Of a stretch of DNA of 64,000 nt, positions 27,598 to 37,492 are shown piece by piece (position 1 is the stretch's first letter; every line of letters begins with the position of its first letter). The notes beneath the pieces are model-generated. The model worked only from the letters and a program-made list of their open reading frames with translations, did not search any database and had not been told where the DNA came from. The position numbers were made by a program, and so were the translations under genes. The DNA comes from Gammaproteobacteria bacterium (GTDB lineage: Bacteria; Pseudomonadota; Gammaproteobacteria; HTCC5015): positions 158,921-222,920 of the forward strand of contig JACDDA010000005.1 in assembly GCA_013817245.1 (NCBI GenBank), read 5' to 3'.

Positions 27598-29817
27598 TTA
27601 TTTGGTGGTATGGGTAAATACACCATCCCAATTTTGACCGGGCGGATGGTTGCGGAAATACATGATTCTATCTAAATAGAGTTTGTATAAATAACGATTA
27701 GAGTCTTCTTGCGAGAGAGAGAAAATTTCTCGTTCAGCCCCATCCCAATTTTGTTGTCTGTACAAAATTAATGCTTTGTTGAAGCGACGCACACGAGTAC
27801 GTAAATCTTTATCCATTTCAATAGAAAAACCTAGCGGCTGGTAAATGGTGACGGGGCGATCTTTGCCTTTAACGCGCACGCGATCTAATTCGAAATATTC
27901 AAATTCGGGCAAGGCTTTTTGTACTGCCTCACCCACGATAATATCGACTTGATATTGTTTAGTTAAGCCTTCAATTCGCGAGGCTAAATTTACCGCATCA
28001 CCAATCACGGTATAAGCCATGCGGAATTCCGAACCCATGTTACCCACGTTCATAGTGCCAGTGTTAATACCTATGCCGATACGAATAGGTGGCCAGCCGC
28101 GATTTTTAAATTCAGCTTGTAACTCATCTAATAGTTTTTGCATTTCTAGCGAGGCTAGCAACGCATTTTTTACATGATGAGGATCTGCTAAAGGCGCACC
28201 CCAAAATGCCATGATGGCATCGCCCATGTATTTATCGATAGTGCCGCGATGTTTGTGAATGGTGCGAGTCATGGGTGTCAAAAATGCGTTCATTAATTCA
28301 GATAGTTTTTTGGGATCGAGATTTTCTGAAATAGAAGTAAAGCCTCGGATATCAGAAAATAAAACGGTCATTTCTCGGCTTTGACTCTCCATGGAAATGT
28401 CATCGGGATTCGCTGCCATTTCATCTACAAGTTCGGGCGGGACATACTGACCAAAAATTTTGGTTAATTCACGTTTGTCGCGAGATTCTACAAAAAACCC
28501 ATACGTCATATGAAATATAAATAACAAAATAGTCATGCATAATGATGCTGCAATCGGCAGTACCATTTGACCATAATGCCAAGTGAGAGCGGTAACGCTA
28601 GCTAGTAATGTAATAATGCTGAGCGTTAATAATGAAGTGAACAAAGCGTTTAATGCCGGCGTTAAAAATATTAACACTAGGCCAATGATGAGCAGTGTTA
28701 ATACTTCATAAGCTTTTAAATAAGCGGGGTGATGTAATATCCTATTATCTAAAATCCCTGCAACGATATTGGCGTGAACTTCTACTCCGGGATAAATGTT
28801 TTGCACTGGTGTAGAGCGCAAATCCAATAACCCGGGAGCAGTAGTGCCAATTAGCACTATTTTATTTTTTAATAAATCAATGGGCGCGGTTTTATTAAGT
28901 ACGGCAGCGGCTGATACGTAAGGAAAACTACCTTTGCCGCCACGAAAAGGCACGAGTACTGAAATGTTTTCATCTACTGGAATGGTATGTTTGCCTAACT
29001 CTAGATATTCAATTGCAAAATAACCTTGGTCTTCGGTGTCTTTAGACGGTATGCGAATAATTAAACGAGGATTGTCCAACGCAAGTCGCGCAACTTCAAA
29101 TGCCAATGAACCATATAATTGATTTTGGTGCTTTTGCAAAACGGGCACACGTCTAAAAACACCATCGCTATCAACTCGCGGATTGTCAAAAAATCCACCG
29201 GTGAGTGCGTTATCTTGTAAGAGAGCAAGATTGCCGGTATATCCGGCAGGGCTGCTTAAAAATAATCGCTCACCCCATTTTTTATCAATCTCACTAATGG
29301 GCGCAGGTAATTTTCCTTGGCGTCGTTCGGCTTCGCTATTAAACACATAACCTAAAACAACTTTGCGATTATTTAAGCTGCGTGCAAAAATTTCGTCAAA
29401 ATGTAGTTGTGGTTTGAGTTGCGCTAATGTTTCTTGATATTGCGCATCATTTAAAAGCGTTTCTTTGCCGAGTTTCTCTAAAATATTTAAACCTGAGCTC
29501 GTGTCGGGTTCGGCAAACACAATATCAAAGCCGGTGACATTGACTTTGTAATGATCGAAAAGGTTATCAACTAAACTCGCCATGATGTTACGCGACCATG
29601 GCCATTGGCCGATGCTTTCTAAGCTATCTTCATCGATGTCTATAATCACAATGCGCTTATCAATACCACCGGGTAGCGTTTGGCGTAGCTGCATATCGTA
29701 AGCGGCAAGTTCTAATCTGTTGATGGCATCTAGACGAAACCATTCGAGACTATGAAATAAAAAGAGCAAAACAATTAATGCGCTAAAAATGTGACGAACG
29801 AGTTTGGTTTTTTGCAC
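27598..29817 (-). CDS. CHASE2-domain class III adenylate/guanylate cyclase
   Basis: A 739-residue membrane receptor. After one N-terminal helix, residues 30-360 form a periplasmic CHASE2 sensor ([20 protein letters not shown] is characteristic). Three helices follow at about 362-440, then a class III cyclase catalytic domain at about 475-650. The metal-binding Asp residues are in [12 protein letters not shown] and the [15 protein letters not shown] motif is intact, as are [15 protein letters not shown] and [15 protein letters not shown]. It probably makes cAMP, although substrate specificity is not certain. The start is GTG with GGA upstream. It ends exactly where ygfX ends on the other strand. 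A cNMP-binding protein is encoded 13 kb away. Confidence 0.93.
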   Translation of the reverse strand: MQKTKLVRHIFSALIVLLFLFHSLEWFRLDAINRLELAAYDMQLRQTLPGGIDKRIVIIDIDEDSLESIGQWPWSRNIMASLVDNLFDHYKVNVTGFDIVFAEPDTSSGLNILEKLGKETLLNDAQYQETLAQLKPQLHFDEIFARSLNNRKVVLGYVFNSEAERRQGKLPAPISEIDKKWGERLFLSSPAGYTGNLALLQDNALTGGFFDNPRVDSDGVFRRVPVLQKHQNQLYGSLAFEVARLALDNPRLIIRIPSKDTEDQGYFAIEYLELGKHTIPVDENISVLVPFRGGKGSFPYVSAAAVLNKTAPIDLLKNKIVLIGTTAPGLLDLRSTPVQNIYPGVEVHANIVAGILDNRILHHPAYLKAYEVLTLLIIGLVLIFLTPALNALFTSLLTLSIITLLASVTALTWHYGQMVLPIAASLCMTILLFIFHMTYGFFVESRDKRELTKIFGQYVPPELVDEMAANPDDISMESQSREMTVLFSDIRGFTSISENLDPKKLSELMNAFLTPMTRTIHKHRGTIDKYMGDAIMAFWGAPLADPHHVKNALLASLEMQKLLDELQAEFKNRGWPPIRIGIGINTGTMNVGNMGSEFRMAYTVIGDAVNLASRIEGLTKQYQVDIIVGEAVQKALPEFEYFELDRVRVKGKDRPVTIYQPLGFSIEMDKDLRTRVRRFNKALILYRQQNWDGAEREIFSLSQEDSNRYLYKLYLDRIMYFRNHPPGQNWDGVFTHTTK

Positions 29818-29977
29818 GGCGCTATTCCGTTGAACCGATTGTTATTATTGCCCTGGCGGGCCCGTTATATGAGCGCGAAATGAACGTTGAGCTGTTCAAG
29901 CGAGGCGCTGCACATACCTTATATATAGGCGCAGTCAAAATAGCAGAAATTCATCAGACTGACCATCCGGCAGACGA

Positions 29978-29983
29978 TATAAT
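29978..29983 (+). promoter_or_regulatory. Candidate -10 box ahead of pdxJ
   Basis: TATAAT lies inside the in-frame extension upstream of pdxJ. The -35 region (CAGACT, 17 bp upstream) is weak. If used, transcription would begin near 29990, which requires pdxJ to start at a downstream ATG such as 30009 or 30024. Confidence 0.3.
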
Positions 29984-30023
29984 GCAGTCTTTTAGAGCCT
30001 TATGGTTAATGGGTATTAAACCG

Positions 30024-30776
30024 ATGTTGCAAGGTAAAAATAAACTGGAGTCGATTCGTTTAGGGGTAAACATTGATCATGTCGCTACTATTCGCCAGGC
30101 GCGATTTACCCAATACCCCGATCCGGTTGCGGCTGCGTTAATCGCTGAGCAGGCGGGTGCAGATTATATAACCTTGCATTTGCGGGAAGATCGTCGCCAT
30201 ATCCAGCCGCATGATGTTGAGCGTTTAATGGTGCAAACGCAGACGGCTGTTAATTTAGAAATGGCAATTACTGAAGACATGTTGGCTTATGCAGAGCGCA
30301 TTCAGCCCCGAGATGTTTGTTTGGTTCCGGAGAAACGCCAAGAGTTAACTACGGAGGGCGGCTTAGACGTGGCAGGGCAATTAGTATTGGTAAAGAACGC
30401 TTGCACACGTTTAGCTGCTGCCGGTATTCGAGTTTCGTTATTTATTGATGCGGACGTTCGACAATTAGAGGCGGTGTTAAAAACAGGTGCGCCGATGATC
30501 GAACTCCATACCGGACATTATGCAGCCTTACCTAAAAATAGTGAGCGTGATCAGTTGCTAACACACATTTCTATAATCGCAGAACAAGCCAGTGCGCAAG
30601 GTTTGCAAGTAAATGCCGGTCATGGTTTACATTATGAAAATGTAAGTGAAATAGCGGCGTTATCGATGATTGCAGATTTAAATATTGGCCATGCGATTGT
30701 CGGTCAATCTATGCTGGTAGGTATGAGTGAAGCGGTACGCAGCATGAAACAACTAATGTTAGCGGCGCGTCATTAA
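30024..30776 (+). CDS. pdxJ: Pyridoxine 5'-phosphate synthase
   Basis: The TIM-barrel enzyme that condenses 1-deoxyxylulose 5-phosphate with aminoacetone phosphate to give pyridoxine phosphate. [42 protein letters not shown] and ELHTGHYA are all conserved. The frame is open back to an ATG at 29880 (298 residues), but the family normally starts about ten residues before [11 protein letters not shown] therefore prefer the ATG at 30024 (250 residues). ATGs at 29982 and 30009 are alternatives. The extension has no recognisable domain and contains a TATAAT. The gene stands alone, divergent from the CHASE2 cyclase. Confidence 0.92.
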   Translation: MLQGKNKLESIRLGVNIDHVATIRQARFTQYPDPVAAALIAEQAGADYITLHLREDRRHIQPHDVERLMVQTQTAVNLEMAITEDMLAYAERIQPRDVCLVPEKRQELTTEGGLDVAGQLVLVKNACTRLAAAGIRVSLFIDADVRQLEAVLKTGAPMIELHTGHYAALPKNSERDQLLTHISIIAEQASAQGLQVNAGHGLHYENVSEIAALSMIADLNIGHAIVGQSMLVGMSEAVRSMKQLMLAARH

Positions 30777-30781
30777 CGTCA

Positions 30782-33439
30782 TTACGCACGCCGTTCTGCA
30801 TCAACAATTAATATTTTGTTGATATTACTAAGCACCTCATTGGCGCGAATATGTATTTCTGCTTTATTTTTACGTTGTGCAGCTGTTTGTAATCTTAATA
30901 CCTTTTTTTGTAAATCAGGCAACTCTGCGTACGCAAGTCCTCCCAGTAATTTATGTGCAATTTGAAATATATTAGAAAAATTATTTTCTTCGAGGGCTAT
31001 CAATAAGAGATCGCGATGTTCTGGTAATTCAGCGATCAACATTTGCGTAATGTCAGCATCGCTATCATTTTTTTCGGCAACCGCGCTAATTTCAACAGGT
31101 AACCACCGATGTAAGTTATCTTGCAGGGCTTGCCGAGTAATAGGCTTTAGCAAAAATTCATTCATCCCATAATCTAACCCTCGTTGTATCGATTGCGGCA
31201 TGCCATCCGCCGACAAACCAATGATAGGTGTTTGTTGGTTAATATTGCCGGGATGACGAATCATTCGCGTCGTTTCAAAGCCATCCATAATGGGCATATG
31301 GAGATCAAGAAAAATTAAATCATAAATATGTTCAGTGGCTAATTTAATGGCTTCGCGACCATTGCGCGCTAATGTGGCGTGGTAGCCAAAATCCTGCAAG
31401 TAGACCGACATTAATTTTAAATTTATGTCGTTGTCGTCAACAATTAATAAGCGCTGCCCGTAAGCCTGATGAGAAGTTAGTTCATATAATTCACAACTAA
31501 GATTCATTTCGGGGTTTAAAGGTTGGTCTAGTAAGGTAAGCAAAGCCAGGCGATTAGTGGTTTTTGTGACTACTCGATCAAAGCCTAGGTTTAATAATTG
31601 ACTATGTAATTTTGGATCATTGCTGCTGACAAAAGCAATTTTAGGTATAGCAATATTGTTGAATGCGTTAGTTGAAAAAAGATCCAGTAAATTGTGGATA
31701 TTGCAACGTGCATCAATACTATAAATTACAATTTCGTGTTCTTTTATATGTTTAGGAATAACGCTAACGTCGCGCATGGGTACGACTAGCGCGCCTAGTT
31801 CGCGAAATAAGCGCATAAAAGGTTTTCGTGTCACGGCGTTAGTGTCGAGGTAAAAAATTGTTGTTGTATGGTTAACGGTTAATAATTTTTTTTGATCTTC
31901 GCTGTCTTCATTGGTTAATTGGCAGGGAATATAAAAAGAAAAAGTTGAGCCGAAGCCTTTACGGCTTTCAATGCCGATTTCCCCACCTAAAAACTCTACA
32001 AGCTGTTTGGTAATAGTTAAACCGAGTCCGGCCCCGCCATAACGACGTACGCTTTCGCGGTCGAACTGTTCATACTCGCGAAAAGCTCTGCTAATTTCGA
32101 TGTCATCTAAACCTATGCCAGTATCTAAAATATCGAAATTCAGTATAATTTTTTCATTGGTTTTTTCTTGAAATCCAACTTTTATATGGATGTGTCCCTC
32201 TTGGGTGAATTTTATAGCGTTGGTAATCAGATTGATTAATATTTGCTCAATACGCGCGGGATCTGAAATTACATACGCAGGAATTTCAGTGTCGTATTCG
32301 ATAATCAGATCTATACCTTTTTTAAAAGCAGCATCGCTATAAATACTGTAAAGATTGTCGAGTAAGCTTCGCATCTCTATACGTGCGAGTTCTAATGATA
32401 ATTTTCCCGATTCTATGCGCGATACGTCTAATAACTCATCAATAAGATGCAATAAACCGCGAGAAGCAAGTTGTATCGTATTTATATATTCGCGTTGCTG
32501 CGGAGTAAGCGGAGTTTTTGTCAGTACATCAATAAATCCGGTGATGCCGTTAATGGGTGTGCGAATTTCATGGCTAATATTGGCTAGGAAATCAGATTTT
32601 GCATGATTGGCTTGTTCTGCATGCGTGCGAGCATGAATCAGTTGTTGGTTTTGTTGTTCGATTTCGGCGTAAGAGTAACGTAAATCATGTGTGGCTTTAT
32701 CAAGTTTATCGCGGTAATCTTTTTCGGCATTCGCTAAACGATGAGCCATGTTGTTAATGCCTTGCGCAAGCTGCGCTAATTCATCATGTTGATTAATTTT
32801 AACGCGCGTTTGAAATTGCCCGTCGGCAATTTGTTGGATAGCGTTATATAGTTTTTCTAAATTGTTTAACCATCGATGACTAAAGCGCAGTGCTAAATAC
32901 AATGCAAATAAATAAATTAAAACAGCGATTAAACCACCTTTGATTATGCCTGCTGTACCATCACGCGAAGCTTCTTCGCTTGATATTGTTATCTGCACGT
33001 AGCCAAGAATCTTTTTATTGTTGCCATGAATAGCCATAATAGGTGCGGTCAGTGTTAAATATTCTTGCATGCCTAATAAATTAAGAGGCCGAAACCAAGC
33101 AACAAAAGCACCATTGTCATGTTGTGCAATGGATTGTTGGGAAGAAGTTAAAATTTGGTGCTCAGTATTACGAATTGCGATATTGACGATGGCAGGATGA
33201 CTGAGTGCTGCTTGTGTGAGCGCTTGTAAATAATCGAGGTCGTTATTGGTTAAAGCAGGACGTGCGGCAATGGCTAATTGTTGCGTTTGGGCTTGGCCTT
33301 GTGCGTGAATTACACGGCTCATATTCATTAAGCCGCCGAGTACAAAATACACACCCAAAATAACCGTTATTAAGGTGAACGGCAGCAAGGTTAACCATAA
33401 GATGTGTTTATGTAATTGTGTTGGTGAACGCCCTAACAT
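30782..33439 (-). CDS. barA: BarA/GacS-type tripartite hybrid sensor histidine kinase
   Basis: An 885-residue phosphorelay kinase. There is an N-terminal helix (HILWLTLLPFTLITVILGVYF), a periplasmic sensor, a second helix near 165-185 and a HAMP domain. The HisKA box FLANISHEIRTP has phospho-acceptor His290, and the ATPase domain has DTGIGL and GGAGLGLTI. A degenerate receiver-like region precedes the true receiver (VDDNDINLKLM, phospho-acceptor Asp712 in FLDLHMPIMDG). A C-terminal HPt domain has His829 in IAHKLLGG. This layout and the position divergent from cysM match BarA/GacS, which drives GacA/UvrY and the Csr system. No response regulator gene is nearby; csrA is at 61 kb. Confidence 0.92.
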   Translation of the reverse strand: MLGRSPTQLHKHILWLTLLPFTLITVILGVYFVLGGLMNMSRVIHAQGQAQTQQLAIAARPALTNNDLDYLQALTQAALSHPAIVNIAIRNTEHQILTSSQQSIAQHDNGAFVAWFRPLNLLGMQEYLTLTAPIMAIHGNNKKILGYVQITISSEEASRDGTAGIIKGGLIAVLIYLFALYLALRFSHRWLNNLEKLYNAIQQIADGQFQTRVKINQHDELAQLAQGINNMAHRLANAEKDYRDKLDKATHDLRYSYAEIEQQNQQLIHARTHAEQANHAKSDFLANISHEIRTPINGITGFIDVLTKTPLTPQQREYINTIQLASRGLLHLIDELLDVSRIESGKLSLELARIEMRSLLDNLYSIYSDAAFKKGIDLIIEYDTEIPAYVISDPARIEQILINLITNAIKFTQEGHIHIKVGFQEKTNEKIILNFDILDTGIGLDDIEISRAFREYEQFDRESVRRYGGAGLGLTITKQLVEFLGGEIGIESRKGFGSTFSFYIPCQLTNEDSEDQKKLLTVNHTTTIFYLDTNAVTRKPFMRLFRELGALVVPMRDVSVIPKHIKEHEIVIYSIDARCNIHNLLDLFSTNAFNNIAIPKIAFVSSNDPKLHSQLLNLGFDRVVTKTTNRLALLTLLDQPLNPEMNLSCELYELTSHQAYGQRLLIVDDNDINLKLMSVYLQDFGYHATLARNGREAIKLATEHIYDLIFLDLHMPIMDGFETTRMIRHPGNINQQTPIIGLSADGMPQSIQRGLDYGMNEFLLKPITRQALQDNLHRWLPVEISAVAEKNDSDADITQMLIAELPEHRDLLLIALEENNFSNIFQIAHKLLGGLAYAELPDLQKKVLRLQTAAQRKNKAEIHIRANEVLSNINKILIVDAERRA

Positions 33440-33502
33440 CCTTGTCCTTTTGCTACTCTTGATGGTGATTATGTCGTGCTAATAAGCCGGTAGATCGCGG
33501 TC

Positions 33503-33529
33503 TTGAATTTAAATGAAATCTGTTAGAAT
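33503..33529 (+). promoter_or_regulatory. Candidate promoter for cysM-rlmD
   Basis: TTGAAT (33503-33508) and TAGAAT (33524-33529) are 15 bp apart. A TG one base before the second box makes it an extended -10 (TGTTAGAAT). It is located 82 bp ahead of the cysM start. Confidence 0.45.
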
Positions 33530-33610
33530 GCGCGACTTTTGTGCATTTTATAGCATGTATTGCAGGGCGCAAAGACGGTTATTGACGCTTAAGATTTAAA
33601 TGGGGTCGGC

Positions 33611-34501
33611 ATGATATTTCCTAGCATTGAAGCCTTCGTGGGTAATACACCGTTGGTGCGTGTACAGCGTCTCGCAGGCATTGGTAATAATATCTTATTA
33701 CTCAAATTGGAAGGCAATAATCCAGCAGGTTCGGTGAAAGACAGGCCGGCTTTGTCAATGATTCGCCGTGCTGAAGAGCGGGGTGATATCAAAGTTGGCG
33801 ATGTATTAATAGAAGCTACTAGCGGTAACACTGGCATTGCACTGGCGATGGCTGCTGCGATTAAAGGTTATCGATTAATATTGATCATGCCGGAAAATGC
33901 GAGCGCTGAGCGTCGTGCCATGATGAAGGCCTTTGGTGCGGAAGTTATATTAGTTAATTCAGAAACAGGTATGGAAGGCGCGCGTGATTTGGCCATGCAA
34001 ATGGCTGCGGCGGGTGAGGGCATAGTATTAGATCAATTTGCCAATATGGATAATCCGTTGGCGCATTATGAAGGCACGGGTCCGGAAATTTGGCGTGATA
34101 CGCAAGGGACAATAAGCCATTTTGTAAGCTCTATGGGTACCACCGGCACTATTATGGGTACCTCGCGTTATCTCAAAGAACAAAATTCGGCGATTCAAGT
34201 GATTGGCGTTCAGCCAACGGAAGGTTCCGCGATTCCAGGCATTCGACGTTGGTCACCTGAATATATCCCCAAAATTTTTGAACAATCGCGCGTAGATCAA
34301 ATTATAGATATTAGTCAAAGTGTTGCGGAAGATATGACTCGGCAATTAGCAGCGCGTGAAGGAATTTTCTGTGGCATTTCTTCTGGGGGTGCGGTTGCAG
34401 CGAGCTTAGCATTACTCAAAACTTTAAATAACGCGATAGTGGTGACGATCATTTGCGATCGCGGCGATCGTTATATTTCTACTAATGTATTTCCTGATTA
34501 A
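33611..34501 (+). CDS. cysM: Cysteine synthase B (O-acetylserine sulfhydrylase)
   Basis: A 296-residue PLP enzyme of the cysteine synthase family. The PLP lysine motif is NPAGSVKDRPA, the substrate loop is EATSGNTGIALA, and the phosphate-binding motif is GTTGTIMGTSRYL. The NPAGSVKDR form and IPGIRRWSPEYIP favour CysM over CysK, and CysM can also use thiosulfate. The gene sits between the barA/gacS-type kinase (divergent) and rlmD (start directly after this stop), the arrangement seen in pseudomonads. There relA usually follows rlmD; it does not here. Confidence 0.94.
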   Translation: MIFPSIEAFVGNTPLVRVQRLAGIGNNILLLKLEGNNPAGSVKDRPALSMIRRAEERGDIKVGDVLIEATSGNTGIALAMAAAIKGYRLILIMPENASAERRAMMKAFGAEVILVNSETGMEGARDLAMQMAAAGEGIVLDQFANMDNPLAHYEGTGPEIWRDTQGTISHFVSSMGTTGTIMGTSRYLKEQNSAIQVIGVQPTEGSAIPGIRRWSPEYIPKIFEQSRVDQIIDISQSVAEDMTRQLAAREGIFCGISSGGAVAASLALLKTLNNAIVVTIICDRGDRYISTNVFPD

Positions 34502-35839
34502 ATGGGTAAGCGAGCACCACGCAAAAGTGTTTCTACTGCAGCTATTGAATTGCAGATTGATGATCTAAGTCACGATGGTCGTGGCGTTGCGCATCGAAAT
34601 GGTAAAGCGGTGTTTGTGGACGGCGCTTTGCCGGGTGAAAAGGTAAGCGCGCAATACGTTGAAATGAAACGTCACTTTGATACTGCACGTACGCTAGAAG
34701 TCTTAATGCCGGCTGTTGATCGTGTGCCCGCTATTTGTGCACATTTTAGTATTTGTGGTGGTTGTGTTTTGCAACATCTCGCGCCCGTTGCGCAAATTCA
34801 GTTGAAGCAATTGCGTTTAGCAGAAAATTTTCGACGAATTGCTAAAGTAGAACCCGAGGTTTGGGTAGAACCTATTCAACGTGATATCTGGCACTATCGT
34901 AGCAAAGCCCGTTTGAGTGTGCGCTATGATGCGAAAAAATCTCGACTGTTAGTGGGTTTTCGCGAAAAGCATGATACTAAAATTGCCGATATACAATATT
35001 GCGATGTCCTTGATCAACGTGTAGCAATTCAATTACCTAGACTTAAACAATTGATTGATAAGCTCAGTGTACGTGAACAATTACCTCAAATAGAAGTAGC
35101 CTGCACGGCAGATATTGTGTGTTTGGTATTGCGTGTATTAAAACCTTTAAGCGCGGCGGATACGGCATTATTAGTAGAATTTGCTCAAACTCAATCCATT
35201 AATATACAAATTCAGCTCGCTAATATTGACAGTGTTTATAGCTTGTGGCCTGAACAAGTCGAGTTATTTTATCGTATTGATGACGGTGCAATACGTATCG
35301 ATTTTCGTGCGGAAGATTTCACTCAAGTAAATACGTCCGTTAATGCTGCAATGATGACACAAGCATTGGTGTGGTTAGATTTACAGCCGCATCATCATGC
35401 TTTAGATTTATTTTGCGGGCTAGGGAATTTTACTTTACCCATTGCACGGCGCGTAGCGGCAGTGGCAGGGATTGAAGCAGATATAAATATGACGCAGCGC
35501 GCTGCGCAAAATGCGCAGCGCAACCAACTCAACAATGTTAATTTTCATGCGGAAAATTTATTCGCGAAAAATATTCAAGCAGATTGGTTGCAGCAAAATT
35601 ATGATCGTGTTTTGTTAGATCCACCGCGTGCGGGTGCCATCGACATTATTCCGCAGTTATGTGCGCGGAAACAGCGGCCAGAAAAAATTGTTTATGTTTC
35701 TTGTGATCCAGCCACCTTGGCGCGAGATGCTGGTGTGTTAGTGCATGATCATGGTTATCGTTTAGTGCAAGCGGGTGTGATGGATATGTTTCCGCATACT
35801 GCTCACGTGGAATCGATGGCATTGTTTGTACTTAAGTAA
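34502..35839 (+). CDS. rlmD: 23S rRNA (uracil(1939)-C(5))-methyltransferase
   Basis: A 445-residue Fe-S methyltransferase of the RlmD/RumA family. An N-terminal TRAM domain (residues 12-75) is followed by cluster cysteines in CAHFSICGGCVLQHL. The SAM-binding site is LDLFCGLGNFTLPIAR, and the catalytic motifs are LLDPPRAGA and VYVSCDPATLARD with the nucleophilic Cys. It starts immediately after the cysM stop with no gap, so the pair is co-transcribed. A hairpin terminator follows 12 bp downstream. Confidence 0.94.
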   Translation: MGKRAPRKSVSTAAIELQIDDLSHDGRGVAHRNGKAVFVDGALPGEKVSAQYVEMKRHFDTARTLEVLMPAVDRVPAICAHFSICGGCVLQHLAPVAQIQLKQLRLAENFRRIAKVEPEVWVEPIQRDIWHYRSKARLSVRYDAKKSRLLVGFREKHDTKIADIQYCDVLDQRVAIQLPRLKQLIDKLSVREQLPQIEVACTADIVCLVLRVLKPLSAADTALLVEFAQTQSINIQIQLANIDSVYSLWPEQVELFYRIDDGAIRIDFRAEDFTQVNTSVNAAMMTQALVWLDLQPHHHALDLFCGLGNFTLPIARRVAAVAGIEADINMTQRAAQNAQRNQLNNVNFHAENLFAKNIQADWLQQNYDRVLLDPPRAGAIDIIPQLCARKQRPEKIVYVSCDPATLARDAGVLVHDHGYRLVQAGVMDMFPHTAHVESMALFVLK

Positions 35840-35850
35840 GCATAAATGAC

Positions 35851-35870
35851 AAAGAGCCTTGCGGCTCTTT
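35851..35870. terminator. Hairpin terminator between rlmD and the FHA gene
   Basis: AAAGAGCC and GGCTCTTT form a perfect 8-bp stem with a TTGC loop. T-rich sequence follows on both strands, though without a long uninterrupted T run. It lies between two convergent genes and may serve both. Confidence 0.6.
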
Positions 35871-35905
35871 GTTGGGTCTTTAGTTTTAATTGGTCTAAGC
35901 AAAAC

Positions 35906-36622
35906 TTACGGCAAGAAAAATTCCATTTTTACATTCGCTACTTCAATAATGTCATGATTCTTTAATTGCGTTGCTTGGGTACCAATAGGTTTACCATTGA
36001 TGATAGGCGTTTGATTATTCGCGCCACCATCCACATGGATAATGAAATAACCTTGTGGGCGGCGTGTAATCGCAGCCACCTGAGTGCCCGGTTTGCCAAT
36101 CGTGGTAAGCGCTTTAGTTAGATCTAATTCTTTGCCGGCGTTGGCGCCGTTAATCACTTGTAATTTAGCAGTAGGACCTGCGCTAGGTTTGCCCGTGCTT
36201 TGTTTGGCTTCTGCTTTAACGATCGCGCCGATAGAGGCGTGGACTTCGTGCGAGCCTGTATGTTCGGGCATGCCCACCGCATCAGGGCGGATAATCATGG
36301 TTTTTTCAAAATCAGCGTCTTCGTTGGCAGCGTCTTGATTGATGTATTTTAATTGATGTTTACCTACGCCAATCACATCACCATGTTTTAAGGCATGTTT
36401 TTTAATCAAGGAACCATTGACGTAAGTGCCATTGGTGCTGTTTAGGTCTTCAAGGAAAGAGTCATTAAGGATGGTGATGACTTGCGCGTGTTTACCACTG
36501 ACCGCCAAGTTATCCACGTGGATATCATTTTCCGGGCGACGCCCGATAATCAGTTGTTCTTTATCCAACGTAAACTCGGATATTGTTGTGCCATTTAATG
36601 TAAGTATTAATTTGGCTGGCAT
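35906..36622 (-). CDS. FHA-domain protein
   Basis: A 238-residue cytoplasmic protein. Residues 1-95 are a canonical FHA phosphothreonine-binding domain: IIGRRPENDI, VSGKHAQVI and DLNSTNGTYVNG supply the Arg, Ser, His and Asn binding residues. A linker with TMIIRP follows, a common site of Thr phosphorylation in FHA proteins. Residues 150-238 resemble a second, degenerate FHA fold (ITTIGKPG-like turn, NGKPIG) lacking the binding residues. It is the third gene after a CHASE2 kinase and a PP2C phosphatase on the same strand, so it is probably the phospho-reader or a substrate of that kinase. Confidence 0.9.
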   Translation of the reverse strand: MPAKLILTLNGTTISEFTLDKEQLIIGRRPENDIHVDNLAVSGKHAQVITILNDSFLEDLNSTNGTYVNGSLIKKHALKHGDVIGVGKHQLKYINQDAANEDADFEKTMIIRPDAVGMPEHTGSHEVHASIGAIVKAEAKQSTGKPSAGPTAKLQVINGANAGKELDLTKALTTIGKPGTQVAAITRRPQGYFIIHVDGGANNQTPIINGKPIGTQATQLKNHDIIEVANVKMEFFLP

Positions 36623-36652
36623 AACAGTCCCTTACTGTCGCGATGCTTCATA

Positions 36653-37486
36653 TTAAAAAAACCAATCCACAAATTTATCAAGCCAGTGTTTGTTGGGAGC
36701 ATGTGTTTCATCAACAATGCGTGCCAACAGCACCGAAACATTATCTTTGCCGCCATTAGCGTTAGCTAATTTGATGAGCTCGGCAGCCGCTCGATCAAGG
36801 TTATCATTATACGTTCTAATCGTTAAATGTATATCCTTGTCATCAATCATATCATTCAGCCCGTCGGAGCATAATAAGTAGATATCTCCGGGCTGTGCGA
36901 AATCTTCTTGAATATCCACTTTAACATCGGCATCGACCCCTAAGGCGCGGGTAACGAGGTTCTTATTCATCGATGCGCGAGCTTCTTCGGGCGTGTAAAA
37001 ACCCCGATCGATAAGTTGTTGGATGAGAGTATGGTCAGAGGTAATGGTTTCTAAATAATCATCGCGATAGCGATAGAGTCTGGAATCACCCACATGGGCG
37101 ATGGACAAGCGATGATCTGCTAAAAATAATACCGCGACCACAGTGGTGCCCATACCCTGATATTGCGCTAGCGAGTGAGAGGCCTGATAGATCACTTGAT
37201 TGGCTTTGCAAATAGCGTCACGCATGATGATGGACTGTGATGAATACTCTTCATCTTCTTCCATCGCAGCGGGATTTTGTTCTAGCTGTTGCAGTGCGTG
37301 TTGAACTTCATAAACAATGGTGTTTGCGGCTAAGGCGCTGGCAATTTCACCGCCTCGATAACCACCCATACCATCCGCTACGAGGACTAGCCCGCAGCTT
37401 GCTTCGCTAGCGATACTGTCTTCGTTGTGAGAGCGCTTCATACCGGTATCGGTAAGCGCTGCGATTTCAAGTCTTACTGCGGCCAC
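36653..37486 (-). CDS. PP2C-family serine/threonine protein phosphatase
   Basis: A 277-residue soluble phosphatase with the metal-binding motifs of bacterial PP2C/PppA enzymes: RSHNEDSI, LVADGMGGYRGGEIAS, GMGTTVVAVLF, IAHVGDSRLYRYR, SDHTLIQQL and LLCSDGLNDMI. The usual Asp and Gly ligands are present, so it should be active. The gene starts six bases after the CHASE2 kinase stop and ends 30 bp before the FHA gene. It probably reverses phosphorylation by the linked kinase. Confidence 0.95.
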   Translation of the reverse strand: MAAVRLEIAALTDTGMKRSHNEDSIASEASCGLVLVADGMGGYRGGEIASALAANTIVYEVQHALQQLEQNPAAMEEDEEYSSQSIIMRDAICKANQVIYQASHSLAQYQGMGTTVVAVLFLADHRLSIAHVGDSRLYRYRDDYLETITSDHTLIQQLIDRGFYTPEEARASMNKNLVTRALGVDADVKVDIQEDFAQPGDIYLLCSDGLNDMIDDKDIHLTIRTYNDNLDRAAAELIKLANANGGKDNVSVLLARIVDETHAPNKHWLDKFVDWFF

Positions 37487-37492
37487 CGATTT

